Assembly: GCF_010093535.1 (NCBI RefSeq)
Contig: NW_022985166.1
Span: forward strand, 1,396,978-1,460,977
Direction of reading: 5' to 3'
Length of the DNA: 64,000 nucleotides
Source: Lindgomyces ingoldianus
Taxonomy: Eukaryota; Ascomycota; Dothideomycetes; Pleosporales; Lindgomycetaceae
The notes beneath the pieces were generated by a model. The model was given only the letters and a program-made list of their open reading frames with translations, made no database searches and was not told the DNA's origin. Below are positions 60,201 to 64,000 of the stretch, piece by piece (position 1 is the stretch's first letter; every line of letters starts with the position of its first letter). The translations under genes and the position numbers were made by a program.

Positions 60201-63200
60201 ATTTGGCTCCGTATTGGGTGTCATGATATTAACCGTGGTTATACAACTAGCTTCAGTAGGGCCATACCTTCACAGCAGATTAGTTACGAAGACAATCATT
60301 TACTGAGCTTCCAACACTCACCCGTTGCCTAGCACGACTCGATCCGCCCAAGTGATTAGGTCTTGTTGCGACATAGCCTCTCCAACTAGGACTAGGGTCT
60401 TCAGTAGTGGTACTTGAAAGGGTTGGATTGTCCGAACCACAGACGGGGTAAGCGTAGCCCAATTAACATTAAACTTGTTGATCACGCCGGCGAGATCGTT
60501 CGTTCGAGAAGCTTGGTCAGGCACACAGACGCAACCACCAAGCATCAAAGTGCTGAGAATCTCAATCAAGCAGGCGTCGAAAGTGTAGGAGGCAAACTGG
60601 AGAACCCGAGACGTGTTCGAGATCCCCATAGCTGGGGCGAAGGCTGTCGAGCTAGATACGAACGAGGAGTGACTTATAACCGCTCCCTTCGGCTTTCCAG
60701 TAGAACCGGAAGTAAATATAACATACGCTGGCGTATTACTTTGAACGTACGGGAGAGTGTAGAGTCGGCCGGAGTGTCGTTCGGTTGCATCTCGATCTAC
60801 CCGAAGGGCTTTGCAGGGAATCAATTGGCATAATTCTTCGTACTGTGGGGCGCAAAGAATCAATTTCGCTTCGACGTTCTGTACAATCTCTCGGAGTCGA
60901 AGTAAAGGCGATTCGAAATCGAGGGGAACGAAAGCCGCTCCAGCTTTCATGATCGCTAGCATCGCTACCACTGTCCAGCCAGATTTTTCAAAACATATTG
61001 GAACGTACGAGGCTTTTTTGATACCCAAGGACATCAATTTGGAAGCAAGTCTAGTTGCGCGCTCATCCAGCTCTTTGTAGGTCATGGGTGCGGTATCCCA
61101 CGCCTCGAGAGCTATTGCCGAGGGGTGTAGAATAACTTGGTCCTGGAATATCATGTTGTGAACACATTGATTGATGGTGTTTACAGGTCTCCTGTTCCAT
61201 GCCATTATCTCGTCATGATCTGAAGGATTTAGGAGGTCGAAGTCGGCTAGAGTTTGCGGCGCTGCGTCAACGGAGTTGAAACGCTCTAGCAAGAACCTGA
61301 ATTGCTGAAGAAGGCGTTGAACTAGCCACGTTTGGATAACCCTTTCATCGTAATGAGTTTCGATATCGACACCCTCCCGCTTTACGGTACAATTGAATAT
61401 GAGAGCATAGTTGAAGAAGTTGGTGCCAATAGTTCCAGTGCTTTGAAGATCCCAAAGACCACCTTCGGGGTCTTTCATACTATCGCTGGCCACGATGGCG
61501 AGGAGGCTTTGGAAATCGCATGCTACGGCGGTGTCGGAGCTGAGTTTGCGAATGTGTTGGAGGCCGGCGAATTGGAACGGCAAGGCAGCTGAAGACTGGC
61601 GTTGAACAGCCTCCAAATATTGTGAGATGGTTACTTGGCGATCCAGCTTCAGGCGCATCGGTGAGGTCGTAATTGTAGCTCCGATAATGTCTTCAACTCC
61701 AGGAACGGGAACATCGCGACCACTGTTTGTTTCTCCCCAAACCACATCGTCAGAACCAGAGTATGTGGCCAGCAGCAAACCCCACGCTGCCCTAATAATT
61801 GAGGGCATCGTGACTTCTATCCTAGATTTTCGAGTGATGGGAATATGATGCACGAGCTGACTCGAAGCCTGAACTTGATAGTCTGGATCTGGAAGCTGTG
61901 GAAATTGGGGAGCAGAAATACCCTCGAAAGTAGAGAGCCAGAAGTCATCAGACTGCTTCTCATCGATAGAAGAAATATATTTGATGAATCGTGAATACGG
62001 AATAGAAACCAGCGGGTGAAGCGCTGTCTGGTGGTAGCAACTTTCCACCTTGTGTAGTAACGCTGGAAATGACCAGCCGTCGTAAACACTGTGGTGAGCA
62101 GCCCAGATGAAGAATGGGGATGAGGTTCCTTCACCAGCAATAGTGTAACGGGTCAACGGACCACCCTGCTTTACTGGGAGTTGACGATCGATTTCCTTGA
62201 TGTCTTGTAAGTCAGCGATCTCGTGCCAGACGATACTATCACGAACGACCACCTGTAAAAAGCCATGGTCGCCCGTGAAGATGATACGAGTTCTGAGTAT
62301 AGCCTCAGTCGCTGCGACTCGATTCCATGCATGCCGGAAACGGTTGATGTCAATATCTGCCGGCAGGCGATACACGGTTTCTGCCACATACGAGCCTGGT
62401 TCCTTTGTCGAAAGCGCGATGAGACCTTCTTGCAATCGACTGCAAGGATAGACGTCCTCGACCGAGTCAGGAAACACTCCGCATTCGGCCGCAGCAAAGT
62501 CAAGGATGCTTCGGCGTGAGTGTTTGGGAAGAAGCTCGAACGGCACAGCGTCCCCTGGTTCCGCCGACAGCGCATCCGATGAAAGAACCACGGCAGTCCG
62601 TGCCATGTCCACAAGCTTTGGCTGAGCGAAAATGCTTGCAACATTTAGCGCAAAACCCTCCTGGCGGCTTGCTGCGACTAGGCGCATGGCCCCAATTGAG
62701 TCGCCCCCGCGCCGGAAGAAGGAATCTTCCACGCCAACAGAATCGGGCTTCAGATTCAGAATGGTCTCCCAGAGTCTTGCAAGCGCGCTCTCCACATGAC
62801 CGGATGGGGCTCGACCGCTCCTTCCTGCCAGCCTGTAAGTGAGAAGCTCATCTTCACTGACCGACTGGATAAGCAGTCGAAGCGCTTTTCTGTCCAGCTT
62901 CCCAGACGTAGTCATGGGCATGCTGGTTACCGGAACGAAAATTGACGGAACGTAATACGCAGGGAGGGTGCTCGATAAGGCCCCCTCAAGTTCTTTCGCA
63001 ATTTCCAGTACGGAGTCAGTCATAGGCCCTATATTGGCCTTCGTATCGTTGACAGGGTTGGAGGACTCTTCGGCAAGACAGAGGAAGCCTGCAAGCGCCT
63101 TAAAGGGCGTAGGACTTGAAAATGCGACTAGTTCGACCGCTGACTGTGCTTCAGCGGGTAGGTTGAGCTTGAGATGGTGCTCAATCTCACCAAGCTCGAC

Positions 63201-64000
63201 GCGCTGACCATTCAACTTCACTTGGCTGTCCTTCCTTCCTAGGTACATCATCTCTCCTGTCGACGTGTAATATACTAGGTCACCAGTACAATAGAATCTG
63301 CGCCCTGAAATGCCTCCAGCTAGAGTCCACTCGGGATCTTCAATGAATGCAGCAGCAGTCTTTTCTGGATCATTCAGATAGCCACGACTAAGGATAGGCC
63401 CTTCGATTAGGAGTTCTCCTTTGCACCCGATAGGCACGAGTCGATTCCTATTCTCTGGGTGCACTACCCAGGACACGCTTCCGATGGCCCGACCGATATT
63501 GGTAGGTTCACCACCATGCTTGAAGTCTTTCCACGCCGAGTTTATGGATGCTTCACTTGGTCCATATTGCCCATGAAGATGCACATGATTACTCCACTGG
63601 TCAACAACAGCTTTTGTCAGAGCTTCGCCACCGAGGGCCATACCCGTAATGGTTGGTACGTCTTCTGGGTTCAGTAAAGCGGCCACAGTTGGTGTTAAAT
63701 CCATAAAGTTCGCATCCAACTCAGCAATAGCATTAGGGAGATCGTTCATCCGTTGTTCTTCAGAAGGCACGCAGACGCAGCCGCCTCTCTGAAGAGTAGT
63801 GAACATCTCTTCAAGGGAGTTGTCGAATGTGTAACTGGCAAACTGGAGGAATCGCGAGCCTGGCCCTATACCAAGATTGGTGCCGTGAGCATTGGCGCTT
63901 GTTACCATTGCTGCGTGCTCCAGAACGACACCCTTTGGCCTCCCAGTACTACCGCTCGTGAAGATGACAAATGCTGGATTTTGCGGTTCGACTGATGTGC
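45296..64000 (-). CDS. Giant multimodular nonribosomal peptide synthetase, 5' end outside window
   Basis: Assembles a peptide from amino acids activated as adenylates and carried on phosphopantetheine arms. Nine visible exons on the minus strand: 64000-60322, 60267-59934, 59884-59692, 59515-55427, 55379-54457, 54409-51175, 51122-47701, 47653-47537 and 47491-45296. The introns are 45-54 nt except one of 176 nt; each junction restores an A- or T-domain motif. Visible length is about 6,060 residues. Domain order: (A1)-T1-C1-A2-T2-E1-C2-A3-T3-C3-A4-T4-E2-C4-linker-T5-C5-T6. All four A domains keep the A10 lysine and the readable A3 motifs; all five C domains keep the catalytic His. There is no thioesterase or reductase, so release is probably by C5. 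Modules with A2 and A4 epimerise. Odd points: no A domain before T5, and T6 lacks its Ser. Peptide unknown. Confidence 0.93.
45452..45706 (-). other. NRPS domain T6 (degenerate carrier)
   Basis: Fold preserved (NFFELGGDIMGLAQVASIL), but the phosphopantetheine Ser is Ile (ATT at 45583-45581). It cannot carry a substrate in the usual way. Confidence 0.85.
45812..47056 (-). other. NRPS domain C5 (terminal condensation-like, probable release domain)
   Basis: RLSHAQYDGYCLP at about 46666-46646 has the SHxxxD core seen in fungal terminal C domains that release or cyclise peptides. Preceded by an ~140-residue charged linker. Cyclisation is inference. Confidence 0.8.
47537..47796 (-). other. NRPS domain T5 (carrier without its own A domain)
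   Basis: DDSFF is spliced to QLGGDSIIAMRL; Ser codon at 47638-47636 is intact, so the domain could be loaded, but no cis A domain is present. Confidence 0.88.
47800..48264 (-). other. NRPS interdomain linker replacing an expected A domain
   Basis: About 155 residues rich in Pro, Ser and Arg (PPAPRLSRPRLSL; later SIRSRRMSVAS) with short amphipathic helices (VRKIVSEMVPQIVDQVL). No adenylation motif. Likely a flexible tether. Confidence 0.8.
48265..49533 (-). other. NRPS domain C4 (condensation, after an epimerase)
   Basis: NHSVIDG at 49125-49105. D-donor type by position. It is followed by a linker and a carrier instead of an adenylation domain. Confidence 0.9.
49585..50958 (-). other. NRPS domain E2 (epimerization)
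   Basis: HHLVIDVVSW at 50568-50539, FNETHGREP, RTVGWFTTMYP, PYFAHR, FNYLGK. Expected to give a second D-residue. Confidence 0.92.
50995..51256 (-). other. NRPS domain T4 (carrier)
   Basis: LGGDSITAMQLL directly after the 52-nt intron 51174-51123; Ser codon at 51108-51106. Confidence 0.9.
51329..52900 (-). other. NRPS domain A4 (adenylation)
   Basis: FTYAELKDFSSRLA, YTSGSTGAPKG, AWGPTEAS (Trp for Tyr), YRTGDIVQY, AKLDRKQV. Hand-read pocket D-A-M-C-A-G-A-V-V-K. Confidence 0.9.
52934..54166 (-). other. NRPS domain C3 (condensation)
   Basis: HHALYDG at 53794-53774; L-donor type by position. Sister of C1. Confidence 0.9.
54290..54546 (-). other. NRPS domain T3 (carrier)
   Basis: Motif RLGGDSIAAMQL begins directly after the 47-nt intron; Ser codon at 54394-54392. 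Confidence 0.9.
54604..56291 (-). other. NRPS domain A3 (adenylation)
   Basis: FTSGTTGVPKG (A3 motif), AYGPSETT (A5, restored across the intron at 55426-55380), YKSGDLVRY, KLNGQRIELGEIE and SSKLDRARL. Hand-read pocket D-A-A-F-V-G-A-V-F-K. Confidence 0.9.
56349..57617 (-). other. NRPS domain C2 (condensation, after an epimerase)
   Basis: Active-site SHAICDG at 57203-57183; the catalytic His is kept and the first His is Ser. Position after E1 implies a D-donor type. Similar to C4. Confidence 0.9.
57654..59012 (-). other. NRPS domain E1 (epimerization)
   Basis: HHLIIDVVSW at 58607-58578, HNEGHGREP, RTVGWFTTLTP, PYFAYR and FNYLGR are the E-domain signatures. Expected to convert the A2-derived residue to the D form. 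Confidence 0.92.
59058..59261 (-). other. NRPS domain T2 (carrier)
   Basis: LHLGGDSIAAMQV; Ser codon at 59165-59163. It precedes an epimerase. Confidence 0.9.
59334..61181 (-). other. NRPS domain A2 (adenylation)
   Basis: Split by three introns. Motifs: MTYKELDERATRLA (A2 region), FTSGSTGKPKG (A3), GYGPTEAS (A5), YKTGDLVRY (A7), SGKMDRRRV (A10). Hand-read pocket D-A-I-T-V-V-G-C-I-K. Confidence 0.9.
61239..62471 (-). other. NRPS domain C1 (condensation)
   Basis: Active-site HHSVYDG at 62096-62076. It follows a carrier without an epimerase, so an L-donor type is expected. Closely similar to C3. Confidence 0.9.
62589..62801 (-). other. NRPS domain T1 (carrier)
   Basis: Carrier motif RRGGDSIGAMRL; the phosphopantetheine Ser codon is at 62699-62697. 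Intact. Confidence 0.9.
62859..64000 (-). other. NRPS domain A1 (partial, N-terminal part outside window)
   Basis: The adenylation domain starts within the A3 motif FTSGSTGRPKG. Contains QYGPSEAS (A5), FYCTGDLVYY (A7), KLNGQRVELGEIEHHL (A8) and SGKLDRKAL (A10). Pocket residues read by hand against GrsA: D-N-E-D-A-G-Q-I-N-K. No confident substrate. Confidence 0.9.

Noticed and set aside
45296..64000. Interpretation as several separate NRPS genes or as an intracellular siderophore synthetase
   Set aside because: Every break between long frames is a short GT...AG intron that restores an A- or T-domain motif in frame, so one gene fits best. The C-T-C-T tail recalls siderophore synthetases, but two epimerases and four A domains do not fit that class.
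1..64000. tRNA, rRNA and CRISPR features
   Set aside because: No tRNA-like T-loop/acceptor pairing, rRNA segment or spaced identical repeats were seen on reading both strands; CRISPR is also not expected in a eukaryote.

Overview
This window is fungal nuclear DNA. The genes have short GT...AG introns of about 40-60 nt. They include the chaperonin subunit CCT3, the dynactin actin ARP1, Zn2Cys6 regulators, MFS exporters and a very large nonribosomal peptide synthetase (NRPS). Together these point to a filamentous ascomycete (Pezizomycotina). I cannot fix the class from sequence alone.

Layout. Positions 1-1078 hold the 5' part of an OSTalpha/TMEM184-type membrane protein (minus). Next come a conserved hypothetical protein (3019-3927, minus) and the divergent cct3 (4777-6583, plus). 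From 6.6 to 13 kb lies a gene-poor, decayed stretch with a broken CFEM/PTH11-type receptor gene (about 8.95-10.48 kb) and an old irregular tandem repeat (about 11.5-12.5 kb). A divergent protein kinase follows (13087-14652, minus), then a TRP/flavin-carrier family membrane protein (16714-19069, minus), a DUF7730-like protein (20738-21808, plus) and a hypothetical protein (23125-24111, plus).

From 24.6 to 32 kb is a small accessory block: a zinc alcohol dehydrogenase (minus), a DHA2-type MFS exporter (minus) and a divergently transcribed Zn2Cys6 regulator (plus). The promoter shared by exporter and regulator carries a repeated GC-rich site. ARP1 (32427-33753) and a PAR32/DUF3602 protein (35639-36097) are ordinary conserved genes that separate this block from the next.

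From 37.5 kb to the right edge is a probable biosynthetic gene cluster: a Zn2Cys6 regulator (37570-40241, minus), a divergent DHA1-type MFS exporter (41066-42861, plus) and the NRPS (45296 to beyond 64000, minus). By hand-joined exons the visible part of the NRPS is about 6,060 residues in nine exons. Its order is (partial A1)-T1-C1-A2-T2-E1-C2-A3-T3-C3-A4-T4-E2-C4-T5-C5-T6. The A2 and A4 modules end in epimerases, so two D-residues are expected. The fifth module has no adenylation domain: a Pro/Ser-rich linker sits there instead. The last carrier domain has lost its phosphopantetheine serine. There is no thioesterase, so release is probably by the terminal C domain. The likely logic is that the regulator switches on NRPS and exporter, the NRPS makes a peptide with D-residues, and the exporter removes it from the cell. 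The product is unknown, and the N-terminus and any further cluster genes lie outside the window.

All exon joins were made by eye from splice consensus and protein-family continuity. They have not been tested against transcripts.
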